From assembly GCA_030272585.1 (NCBI GenBank), contig BSYQ01000011.1, positions 2,418,001 to 2,482,000 of the forward strand: a stretch of DNA of 64,000 nucleotides, given 5' to 3'. The stretch comes from Bryopsis sp. KO-2023 (lineage: Eukaryota; Chlorophyta; Ulvophyceae; Bryopsidales; Bryopsidaceae). A model generated the notes under the pieces. The model made no database searches. It saw only the letters and a list, made by a program, of their open reading frames with translations, and was not told the DNA's origin. A program made the translations under genes and the position numbers. Positions 1 to 10,492 of the stretch are shown piece by piece. Numbering within the stretch: position 1 is the stretch's first letter; every line of letters starts with the position of its first letter.

Positions 1-281
1 TCATCCCCCGCGAGCACGGTATGGTTTTTCACCTCCTCGATATGTATTTCCAAACAATCCTTGAAGCCCCCGAGCGTGGCATTCACCCCATCTCTAGCCA
101 CCCGGACACGTCCTCGCAAGTTCAACTCGCGACACCTTGTCGCGTAAAAAGCTTCGACCTCTTCTCGTCGCTCGAGCAGGTCCACATATTTGTAATACAG
201 CAGCACGCCTTGTTCCCGGGCCCCCCTCTCGTTGGATGAAATCGCCCCAGAAGCTTGGTTTTCCATCTTTGATGGCTCCAT
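1..281 (-). CDS. TrhO/UPF0176-type rhodanese protein, N-terminal part
   Basis: The reading frame opens at an ATG (281..279), after an in-frame stop upstream, and stays open to the left edge, giving about 93 residues. Residues about 26-33 read VLLYYKYV, and about 57-72 read GRVRVARDGVNATLGG. This is the pattern of the N-terminal acylphosphatase-like domain of the UPF0176/TrhO family (the TSTD2/plant rhodanese-like group), where it precedes a rhodanese domain with a catalytic Cys. Bacterial TrhO hydroxylates tRNA uridine-34; the role of eukaryotic members is less certain. The rhodanese part lies outside the window, so catalytic competence cannot be judged. The first 25 residues have no obvious targeting signal. 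The gene is head-to-head with the next one, about 130 bp apart. Family call fairly sure; enzymatic role is inference. Confidence 0.72.
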   Translation of the reverse strand, partial: MEPSKMENQASGAISSNERGAREQGVLLYYKYVDLLERREEVEAFYATRCRELNLRGRVRVARDGVNATLGGFKDCLEIHIEEVKNHTVLAGD

Positions 282-411
282 TTGAGGAACAGGCACCAAA
301 AAAATACACCCCAAAAGAGAGATCGAATTTGATCTGAATGATCCGATGACTCAGCGAACGTGGGGCAGGCAACATCACCCAAAACTGGGAGGCTTGGGGT
401 GTGATGGGGAC
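282..411. promoter_or_regulatory. compact divergent promoter region
   Basis: About 130 bp separate the inferred start codons of the divergent TrhO-like gene (-) and the helical-repeat gene (+). Both promoters must lie here or overlap the 5' exons. I see no convincing TATA box or other named site. The call rests only on geometry. Confidence 0.35.
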
Positions 412-3400
412 ATGTGGCGATCCGTGGGTCGGCGGAGCTTGCAATCGATTCGCACAGGTGTGAGGTCGGTCCATTATCTTTTTCGAAACTTCTGGAATCA
501 CTGTCCTCGTGAGTCGACTGACCTGACTCTGTACCAATTTAGTTTGATTTGTTCTGGGTTTTTTGGATTGCTGAAAACCAAATACCATAATTGATGGAAT
601 GCTGGTCAGTCTGTGCAAACTCTTGGAAGAGCATCTATTCAAACAGCAACCCGAAAGTCTTGAATTGAGTTTTTCTGGATTTGGTAAACAAAATACAGCC
701 CCGATGTTGTATCGAATCCAAAGTACATAACATTTATATTCTTTCCTGGTGTTTTCTCACTTGATGATCTGGTGAAAATCTCTGGAATTACAACACAAGT
801 TACACTGGCTTGATGTTGCCGCTGCAGGTTTGGGTGATGTTGCCACGCGGGCTTGTCCAAACACCTCATGGCGATATCTTCCAAGGGTAGGACAACCTTA
901 AGCTGCACACCATTGTTTTCGAGGATCAAAATGTTGTGTTGGTTCTTTGACTCTTGGCTTTATTCTGGATGTGATTGACATTGACCAGGTGTGCGAAAGC
1001 TGGAAAGAAACCCCGCAGCTGAGGTGGTTTTACCCAGCCGCCGAGCCATTGACCTCGGAGCCGAATCCAGATAAAGAGAAGGGTGAGGATGATGCTCCCC
1101 AGCGACAGTCCACCAATTCCAAGGACCTAGCAGACCTTCTGCTTGACGACGATGAGCTGATGCTACCGGACGACTTCTATGTGGATGTCGCATCGATCGG
1201 GCAAGGCACTACAAAACTGAAAAACGCCTCACATGATGAGACGATTGCAGACGGGGGCGATGTCAGGAGCGATCTGGGGGCTGGGGAGGGTTTGGGTGAA
1301 TCCTCGGAGAACTCTGGCCACGATGATCAAGCGTCAGACATGATGTTCCCATCGCAATATGAATTCCACCCTGAGGATAGAGCTCCGCTGCCGCCGACGT
1401 ACAGGCGATTGATGCGAATGACGGAATGGGAGGATCTACGGGATGCATTGAAGGGCAGAGAGTCAGACCCAGTTTGGCTGGAAACCGCATGGAACCAACT
1501 CAAGGTGATCGGAAAGGACCCCAAGCCTGACCGACTCCCAGAATGGCAAGCCTTTGTGCAGGAAATGAGCGAGCACACCATAAGAATCGCTCATGATCTC
1601 CAGCCGAGGAACCATGCTGGAATCATCCATTCATGTGCGAAATTGGACCACTGGAACGCGGATTTGTTGCAGAAGTTGGGGGAATCGCTGCTGCAGGAGT
1701 CGGATCAGAGAGCATACAGTCCGAGGAACCTGTCCAATATTTTGTACGGGTTGGGGGTTTTACGACGAAGAATGACGTACAATGGCGAATTGGGGCACGA
1801 GGAGAAGCTATTTCCGATGGAGGAAGAGGTGGTGGAGGCCTGCGTGTCGCAAATGATGTCCCGGCTGAACGAATTGAACCAGCATGATCTGTCGATGTTC
1901 ATCTATGCGTTGGGTTTGATGGATTACTCGGGGGACGATCGTTTCTACCAAGCCTTGATGGATGAAGTTCAGAGGCCGTGGCATCTGGAGAAATTCTCGG
2001 ATATGGACATTATCACCATCGCGTTCGGTTTGACAAAAGCGAAAAGACCACACTTGGTCAAAGCGTGCCTGGGTTTGTTTCGAGAAGCAATGCAACCGGA
2101 GCGGTTGAAGAATTTCAGACCCAGGGAAATGGTGTTGTTCCTGCGGTGTTTGATGAACCCACAGGTGGTCCCCACTGCCAGACGAGAAATCGATTTCGTG
2201 CCGTTGATGCAGAGGATGATTTCGCTGAATGAGCTGGATGAGATGGGGGTGTTGACCCTCAGGACTGTGGTTTTAGCAATGGGCATATTTCGGATCAGGA
2301 ATCTAGAGCTTTGGGAAAGAGTGACGGATTTCTTGATGAAAGAACGGTGGTTAGATTGGGTTCGGGCGTACGATACGACGATGGTGCTGTATGCGATGGG
2401 GGTTGCCAGATATTACCGGGTGAGCGTTCTGGAATCCATTTGCGAAAACTTGATGAAAAGCGCACCGTTCAATTTCGGAGCGAACGGGGTTTCCAATGTG
2501 GTGTTTGGCCTGGGTCAGCTGCGATATAAGCACAAGGGGGTGGTCAGTGAAATCGTGAAATATGCGACTCAACCTGGGTTTCTGGAGGAGTGCAGGAATC
2601 TGCAGGTGTCCAACATCGCTTTCAGTTTGGGGCAGATCCGATCGAAAACGGAAACCTTACCCCTTGGGGAGGTTCTAGCCAAACACATAGTGGAGTCCGG
2701 CCGGATGGATGGGATGTCGAATCATTTGCTGGTGAATGCCCTGTTCGGGCTCATCAACTGTGGGGTGGTGGACCCCACACTCATGATTCCGCTGTTGAAT
2801 GAAATGATGAGCGAAGAGAGGGTTCGAACTATGACAACAGCCCAAATCTCGATGGCGATGTTTTGCGTGGGTGCGTTTTCGAGTCCCATAACAGCGTCCA
2901 TCGAACCTATGCTGGCCAGGCTCCGAGATGAGAAATGTCGAGCGAGTTTCGACTCGAAAGACGTTGCTAGAGTGATGCGAGCCCTGGGTCGAGTGAAGGT
3001 GCAGGACAGGGAGGTGCCGGAATTGATCATGGGGTTGTTGGGTAACGATGGGGTCAAGGTGACCCAAATAAAGGATGCTGCTCTGGTGGATCTGATGGAA
3101 GCCATGACGATGCTGGACATGCATGGGAAAGGCTACGTTCGAGTGTTGGTGAGGGAGGCCATCCGTGGGGAAAGGGTGGCGAGGTTCACCACGTCGGAGC
3201 TGTCACGAGCCATGCAAGCCGTATCCAGAATTTCGATCAGGAGGAAGTTCAACGGGGTTTTGGAAGACATGCTGGAAGAGATCTTGGCCATCGGTCGTTT
3301 GAAAGAGATGAATTGTAATGCTCTGTTCACGGCGACGGTGTGCTTGGGCAGTTTCAAGACATGCAATCCGCAGACTTTGAGCCAGTTTGCGATGGAAGTC

Positions 3401-4378
3401 ACCCACAGCGATCGAATCCCGAACTACACATCCAAAAACATGGCTGCCCTGTTTCATAACCTGGCTGTGCTCAAGCCCCCCGAGCGGCTCGTGTTGAAGA
3501 GGTTGACGGATGTTCTGCGATTGCCCGGAACGGTGGTGGAGCTCAACCCTTTGGAGATGATGAGCATTTTGCAAGGCATGTATACGAGTCGGTGGCACGA
3601 TAAACTCTTGCTGACCACGCTTTTCAATCATTTCTTGAGCGAGGCGAGGCTACCCACGTTCTCTCCAAACACCATTGCCAACGTGATCTATGGGATGACC
3701 TTGGTCCCGGGCTGGCAAGAGCCCTGGGTGAGCAACATTTTGAACGAAGCGGTTAAACCCGAACGAGTAAGCTGCTTCGGAAACTGGGAGCTCGGGGTGA
3801 TCATATACAGTGTGGGTCGGGTTGGACACAACGATGCACGAGTTGTGGGCATTCTGGCCAAAGAGCTGCTTCAAAAGAACAGATTAGAAACCATGTCCTC
3901 CCTGGATCTGGTGAACGTGGCTCATGGGTTGGCCAAGGTCGCCTTCCAGGACCAAGAAATCGTCGATGCTTTGGTGGGGGAGGTCTTGTCGGCGTCGAGG
4001 CTGGAACAGCACTCCAACGAAGAGTTGGTCAGAATTGCGAATGCATGTTCGACCTGGAAACCGGTGGATCGCCGGCGGCTGGGTGGGTTGATCAAAAAGA
4101 TCACCAGCCCTGAGAATTTGGACTCTTTACGATCGGTGCAGTTGTTGATACTCTTTCAGGCTTTGGTTCGGTTGCGACACTCCGACAAGCAGGTTCTGAA
4201 CGACGTTTTGTCTAGGCTTAGTCATGTGGATAGGTTGGTCGAGCTTCGGGATAAGGATTTGTACACCCTGAGCTATTTGATGGATGTTCAAACGGACATC
4301 CAGGCCTCAGGCAGGGAGCGTCTGAATTCAGAAATGCAAAAAAGGCATTTGGTGAGGGTTGCTTTACCAAACACGTGA
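412..4378 (+). CDS. large organelle-type alpha-helical-repeat protein (FASTK/HPR/OPR-like)
   Basis: A single long exon (about 924-4378) encodes over 1140 residues. After an acidic N-terminal segment come about 19 degenerate tandem repeats of 35-40 residues. Each carries a core such as SNILYGLGVL, SMFIYALGLM, SNVVFGLGQL or VNVAHGLAKV. This alpha-solenoid pattern is known from organellar RNA-binding families of protists and algae (heptatricopeptide, octotricopeptide and FASTK-like proteins). No C-terminal RAP domain is visible. The exon frame has no early ATG, so a first exon is needed. My candidate is 412-508, whose translation MWRSVGRRSLQSIRTGVR is a textbook mitochondrial presequence. It ends at CCTC|GTGAGT in phase 1 and joins 924 (TTCGAG|GA) in phase, giving 1183 residues. 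Inferred role: binding organellar RNA (processing, stability or ribosome assembly). The first-exon choice is moderate in confidence; the repeat exon is certain. Confidence 0.8.
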
Positions 4379-5979
4379 TTAGTTTTTGGCTTGTCGCGTG
4401 ATGTGTCTTCTTTTCTGGTGTTTTTTGTTTTGGAGAGGGTTGTGGTTTTAGATGAAAGGGCATTTTGGAGGGTTCTGAACTGGCACTTTGTTCGAACCGA
4501 ACAGTAGGAAAAATTCGAATTTTCCTTTTTTTTTGGACGAAATTTTTTCAGGAAGAGGAAATTAAGCAGAGGGGAGGTACAGATGTGTTGCACACATAGA
4601 ACCATGCATGTAGATATACGATTTGATTGCAGAATCCTGTGGTATGTCGACAGCGACCTCTCCTGAATTGTATTATTATTATTATTATTATTATTATTGA
4701 ATTAATATTATTATCTTCAAGAACCCCCCCAAAAGTGGTTCACAATTCCTGATGAAGGGCTGAACGACTCCAGCAGAAAAAAAAAGGAATGTGCTTTTTC
4801 ACAAAGCAACACAAGCTGAAGTGGAGTTTTTACCAGGACCCCCCCCCCCCCCCTTTTGAGAAGTGGGAGGAACCCGACTGATTATCATCACTTGCAGTAT
4901 ATTTTTCTACCTCTATACGAGTTTTTGTGATGGTATGACTCAGAGAGAATGTGGTTTTGGAAGGATACATACTGTGTGTGCTAAATTTGCAGCATTTCAA
5001 CGCCTGCCATTTTCTCTCACAAGTTTTCAATTCTGCTTTTTCTGCGGGCTCCCGATGCATCATCGGAACCAAAACAAATGAGCGATTAATTCAATTCAAC
5101 AACTCCAGATCTCGGGACTCTCGGCACCAACACTAGCGAAGCGTTTCAAGCCAGAAAGGCATTTTTTTTTTCTTTTTACTTTCCGGAAGATAAAAGAAAT
5201 ACAACTGTTTCATTATAAAGCAAGACATTTGTTGTTCATCGGGCCGAGCACAAGCCTTCAGACTCTCTGCATTTCTTTTTTTTTTCTTTTTTTCGATCAA
5301 ACGCACAGAACTTCCCCCCCCCCCCTCCACCATAAAGTAAAAAGAGTCGATTTTATGCTGTCGAAGACAAAGAAACCCTGTGGAAGGTCCAAAAAAACCG
5401 AAGGGGGAGAGCGAGTGAGACGCCAGAAAACGATGTTGCTGCTCCGTCCCCCCATTACCAGCCAAATTCTCTTCACAATCTAAAAAAAAGGTACAAAAAC
5501 AAACTCCGAACAGCACCCACAAAGGTGGTCGCCCCCCCCCCTCCCCCCGAATTCTTTCGCCTCCAAATTTTTTGTCCCTTCTTTTTCTTCCCCCATTGAA
5601 AACGAGATCCCTGTTGATTCAAAACTGCTTCTGCGGTCCCCCCTTCATCCTTTTTTCTTTCTTTTTTTTTGTTACATTTCCCCCCAGGAAAACATCAACA
5701 TTTCTAACCCCGCCCCCCGCCCTCCCCCTCCGTTTTCTCAATTTTCTATCTTTTCGGCAGGAAAAAGGGGGCTTGGGGTGAAAAACAAGATACAAAATTC
5801 CTGGTGTGGGTCCAAAAAAATGTCACCAAGTGCAAACAGGTATTAAAAAAAAAAAAAAAAAAGGAAGTTGCATTCGATAAGGTCATGCTTTCGATAAGCA
5901 GAGCAGGGGCTGCCAGTTGGACACACAATGACAAATCAAGGGAATGGGTCAATTTTTTCCATCGAAATAGCCACCAGGG
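4379..5979. other. gene-free stretch rich in homopolymers
   Basis: This 1.6 kb lies between the 3' ends of two convergent genes and should hold both 3' UTRs. It contains many runs of T, A and C, including C13 near 4840, and a TAT microsatellite. No frame here shows family resemblance or a coherent exon structure. Confidence 0.6.
4671..4698. repeat. (TAT)n microsatellite
   Basis: A perfect TAT/ATT trinucleotide run of about 28 bp, followed by further AT-rich imperfect copies to about 4713. Confidence 0.9.
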
Positions 5980-8900
5980 TCAGTTTGCTGCTTTCAGAAG
6001 TCTTTCCACCTGGATTCAAAAAAAAAAAAAAAAGGTTTAAAACCAAAACACGGTGGCCATGGGGAGCTTGGCTGAAATCGAAAGAATTTAAAAAAAGATT
6101 CGCCAACAGAAAAGTAAAAAATGAAATCCGGAGCATGAAACCCACTGAAAGCTAATAGAGTTGCACCACGTGATTTTCTTTGTTTTTTTTTCCCCAGAAG
6201 ACCGGGCACCCCCCCCCCCCCCCCCTCCCAAAAAAAAAAGCAAAACCCTCGACAGGGACACCCCTCACCTCATCCTGGGCTTCAGCCTGGTATACCATTT
6301 GCTCTTGAAGAAGCTCCACTTCGGCCAATTTCTCCAGCTGTTTGCTGATTCCATTTATTTCGGCGTAGGCCACCTCCACATCCATTTCGACCTCAATTTC
6401 AATCATCTTGGCCACCCTGGAAAACCCATCCAGCAGCTCCACTTTCCCTCGAATCCTGGCCTCCAGATTCTCCCTGCCGAGCTCTATTCGTTCGATTCGA
6501 GCGTCGTACCTTCCTGCCGTTCCAACGGAGGCCATTTTGGACTCCAATTGCCACAGTTTGGCCAGGGTTCGCACGTCCTCTGCAGAATCTTTTAACAAAT
6601 CGACTATTTTTCTGACCAAGTCTTTGTGCTGGCCGAGAAGCTCCTGCCGCACTCGTTCGGCATTCACGGAGTTTTTGGGGAGCTGTTTCAACCTGGGAAT
6701 GACTAATTCGTTGCCTGGAAATAGAAAAAAAAAACGATAAAATCAAAACGAGAAGAAAAACTCATTGGAGGCCGTACAATTAAAAAAAATCATTGATAAT
6801 ACAATATTGAAGAAAACAAATAAAATAAATAAAAAAACCCGATAATGCCCCGACATGGTCAGGCTTGGCACCTTTTTGCCTTGTTTGGAAAACTATATAT
6901 CAAATATGTTGATGCAACACATGAAATTTTATCTGAACATAGATATGAAGGCAAAACCACATGCTGTTGCATCAGGGTAAACAACTTCCTAACACCGACC
7001 TGCAACAGCCGCTCCGACAAGCGACACCGCCCCCACTCCAATCAAGGCTGGCAAAGCAGGATCCACAAACCAAGAGGCTGCATCCGACCCAGCAAGAATC
7101 ACTGCTGTGGGCAACGCCCAGCCAGGGATTCCAGTCGACGCTCCTGACAAAGGTGCCCTCCACAGCTTCGTCACGCTGTTAGTCACTTGATTGGAAATCG
7201 AAAGCGGCTCGCCTGGCTTTTTCCCAGGAGGACCTGCACCCAATAACCCCCCCAAATCCGACTGACTAGGAGCACACACCACAGTGATTCTGGCCCCCTC
7301 TTGCGCGGGGACTTCGGCAGATTCCGTCGCAAATCTGAAGGTCCTGCCGACCCCATCCGGAGACACCACCAACATTTCATGAATAGCCTGAATCGTGGGG
7401 TCTTTCCACAAGCCTGCCATTCTGGCGGCTGCCACGAAGAAGTTGTCAGATTTGTTCAACGCTTCCGAGGTCACTCTGGTCACTCTTCCAGAAAACACTT
7501 CAAATCGGTACCGAGTGACTGAGCAATTCACGAGCTTGGCTCCCTCCTCTGGCCTCACCACCGTCAATGGCGCTTCTGGAGCCAAGGGGCAGTCCACCAC
7601 ATGACCGAATGGAACTTCGTCCGATTTGGGCAAGCCCTGTCGTTGAATTCCCTCCATCACACACATAGCGTCCGCCACTCTCAAGTCTCGACACAATCCA
7701 AGCACCACTTCCTGCACCGTTTCGATGTCAGCCACGGGCCAAGCGCGAATTCCGCTTCTCGACACTCGGCCGGCACCGATGGTTCTCGACATCGATCGGA
7801 ATACGGAGAGGGCCAAATCCATCTTTTCTCGCTCCAGGCATGCGGAAATCAGGCTCCTGGCGTGGGCCTGGGTGAATCTGGGTTTGGAGTTTGGCATCCT
7901 GGTCAGCAGGCTTGCAGCTTCATCCGATACAAGTTGCAGGGCTTCCGCGGCATCTTTGCATTTCGAGAATCGCCTTTGAAAATCGGACGAAGCCAGGACT
8001 GCCCCCAGCAGGTCGCTATCAGATGCAGAGCTCGTTGATGCACCCTGAATTCGAGGGGGGGGGGGGTTAGATTCAATTTTTGACATTTTTTTTCCTGCTG
8101 GAAAAATTCAATTTTCCTTTTTTTTATGCATACAGTGTTTTGAAAGGGATTGAGTGTATGGGACGGAGCCAGGGATTTCTTGTTTGCTCACAAAAAAACA
8201 AGTGTGTTTTGTTGTCCCCTCACCAACCTGATCGCCTCTTCTGGAGTTCACTTTAAAATCATCAACTACATGGTAGCTTCCTGCATCCGTCACTGGATCT
8301 TCTGTCTGCAACAGGGAAATAGCAAGTCATAACAATAAAAAGGGGTTATCCGATGAACTGTGTGTGTGTGTGGCTTTTTTTTGGGGGGGGGAGGGGGACC
8401 TAGAGTTGGATCCAGGCAGTCGACCACCTCAGTCAGAATGCACCTCATTCTGGATTCGTTCCGGTAAAAATAAGTACATGGCATGCTCCTTTCTTCTTGC
8501 CTTGCATTTACAGTATTATCTGCTTGATAATAAGCCCTCGAATAATGTCCCCACCCGCTTGTTGCTCTACTTTAGCTTGGAACAAATTTTTACCCCTGCA
8601 GATCCCTGTCTTAATAAGCCCAGACTTCGGATAATAAATCCACCCTTTCCAGGTCCCTAATGGGAAGACGTGAGATCCAAGACTGTTTTTTTTTCCAGTC
8701 ACGGTCAGACTTGGGAACTTAAGGTGTGTGCAGCGTGAATTTGGGATCCGGAATTTGAGTTTACATTTCTCAGCCGAAGCACCTAACCACTCCCCCTAAT
8801 CCACGCTGAAGTGCGACTTATATATGTGATTCGTCACGTTTATTTTTATACATGTATGTTTGGGGATGGCAGATGTTGGGCTTTGATTTGTAAGCCCTGA

Positions 8901-9621
8901 GCCAAAAAAGCCCTTCTGCAAAGCTGGGATTATGAAGCGCGTTTGCAGATACGAGTGAAATTCAAATTCGGTTCACATCACTCTTTTTTATCATATACAG
9001 TTGGCATCACTCTTTTTCTGGATTTATCACTGGGGAGCTGTGGGTCCGCATCATATTTTTGTGGGCTGTATACAGAATGTTTTTTGAGCCTCAACTTGGG
9101 ACAATCGCTAAACAGGCATGCGACAAGTTTCAGTAAACGTGGGCATGCACGGCTTTTCCTAAAAATGCCTAAAACTGTTCCATAATTCTCTACATCCATG
9201 GGATTTAATGTGTTTCACTTGTTTTTTCAAAATATGTCCAGGTAGCCGGAGCAAAAAACATAAGCTCCAAAATTGAAACATTTTTTCGAAGCAATCCACA
9301 CATACATATTTTCTGGAACCCCAGAATAAAAGTCCCAAGAAAAGAAAAAAACGAACAAAAAACACCTAAAAATAAATAAAAACATATTAAGATCTGGTGT
9401 TTCACCTGCAGATCACCGATAGCTCCATCGTCGGAACGGCTGGCGCAGCGTTTGTGCGGTATTCCTTCCAGAAAATGGTTTCTCAACAGCCCGACGCGCG
9501 CACCCGTGAATTGGGAAACAGAAGTTGGCTTCAGGCCACTCGCTGCTGCGCTGCTTCTATCGCTGTGACAAGCAATAACGCGACCTGATGCCACGTGTGC
9601 GACGCAGTTCGCTGCGAACAT
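5980..9621 (-). CDS. conserved plastid-type protein: transit leader, PPR-like helices, membrane segment, coiled coil
   Basis: Five exons close in phase: 9621-9406, 8305-8228, 8044-7000, 6714-6269 and 6009-5980, giving 604 residues. Exon 1 (72 residues, starting MFAANCVAHVASGR) is rich in Ala, Ser and Arg with few acidic residues, like a plastid or mitochondrial leader. Residues about 140-200 hold helix pairs with a PPR look (ARSLISACLEREKMDLALSV). Residues about 400-447 are hydrophobic with a GWALPTAV start. The C-terminal 150 residues are a charged coiled coil containing PRLKQLP and QELLGQH. From memory this end resembles conserved chloroplast proteins of plants whose function is unsettled, so I give no symbol. 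The last exon codes only nine residues (start GTGGAAAGACTTC). Introns carry long C, G and T runs. An extra exon in the 1.1-kb first intron cannot be excluded. Likely membrane-associated in the plastid; role unknown. Confidence 0.72.
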
Positions 9622-10492
9622 GTCGCGGGGGCAAGCACGGAACGAAACACGTCGACGTACGCACACGAGCTTTTCAAGACATACGCGACAAAGCCCCGCA
9701 TGCTACCCCGCCAAATCCCATTCGGATCTTCCCTGGCGGATGACCGCCAAATCCAATCGTTTGATGTTGCAAGTCAGTGCCACCTGTTTCAGATGGCTGC
9801 GACTTTCAGAAGTAAGTGTTTTTGGTTTTTTTTTTTCAAATGGTAACAAATTACATCACAATATTCGTCTTTGATCTCTTTTGTTTTTGTTTGTTTTTTT
9901 TCAGAGGAGGACTTCGATCAAGAAAGGGGTGGCACAAGATGGCGGCATTGAATTGTGAGCGTTTGGATGGAGGGACAAGTTTGACATCCTTTTCCCCGGT
10001 TTGCCTTTTGCATAACTCTGAATCTGATCTATTGAACGCTTTTCACTAAGCTTCAAGAACACACCTCAACGGTGGAAACATTGATTAAAGATTTTCAGAG
10101 TCCCAGTTCCATCTTTTCGTTTTACGACCAATCACCTTCTATCACCGATCGGCCATCCTTCACCTTTGCCCCCCCCCCCCCCCCCTGTTTATGTCGAACT
10201 AGAAAAAACATGCCAACTAGAAAAAAAAATGGATCATCCACCATTCCACCCCCAGAAACGACTTTATGGTGCCTTCTAAAAACTTGGCCGATTCTCCGTC
10301 CCATTTCTAAGCTTTAAAAAATGACCCCCCAACTTCGAACCAGCCCCGACCCCCCCCCGAAAATTACAAAGAATTATTGAATGATTTGGAAAAAAAAAAT
10401 ATTCATCTCAAGGATCACAACAACAAAAAAAAAAGCAAGAGACATGACCTCTCCCCCCCTGTTCCACCCCCCACCCCTCTCCAAAGAAACAC
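9622..10492. other. intergenic region
   Basis: This stretch lies upstream of the plastid-type gene and downstream of the transporter gene, both on the minus strand. It holds homopolymer runs (C15 near 10171) and short open frames without family resemblance. It should contain the promoter of the former and the 3' UTR of the latter; I see no specific site. Confidence 0.5.

Noticed and set aside
8290-8484. Possible extra exon (ILTEVVDCLDPTL) in the first intron of the plastid-type gene
   Set aside because: Its end phase does not fit the following exon, while direct joining of 9406 to 8305 keeps frame.
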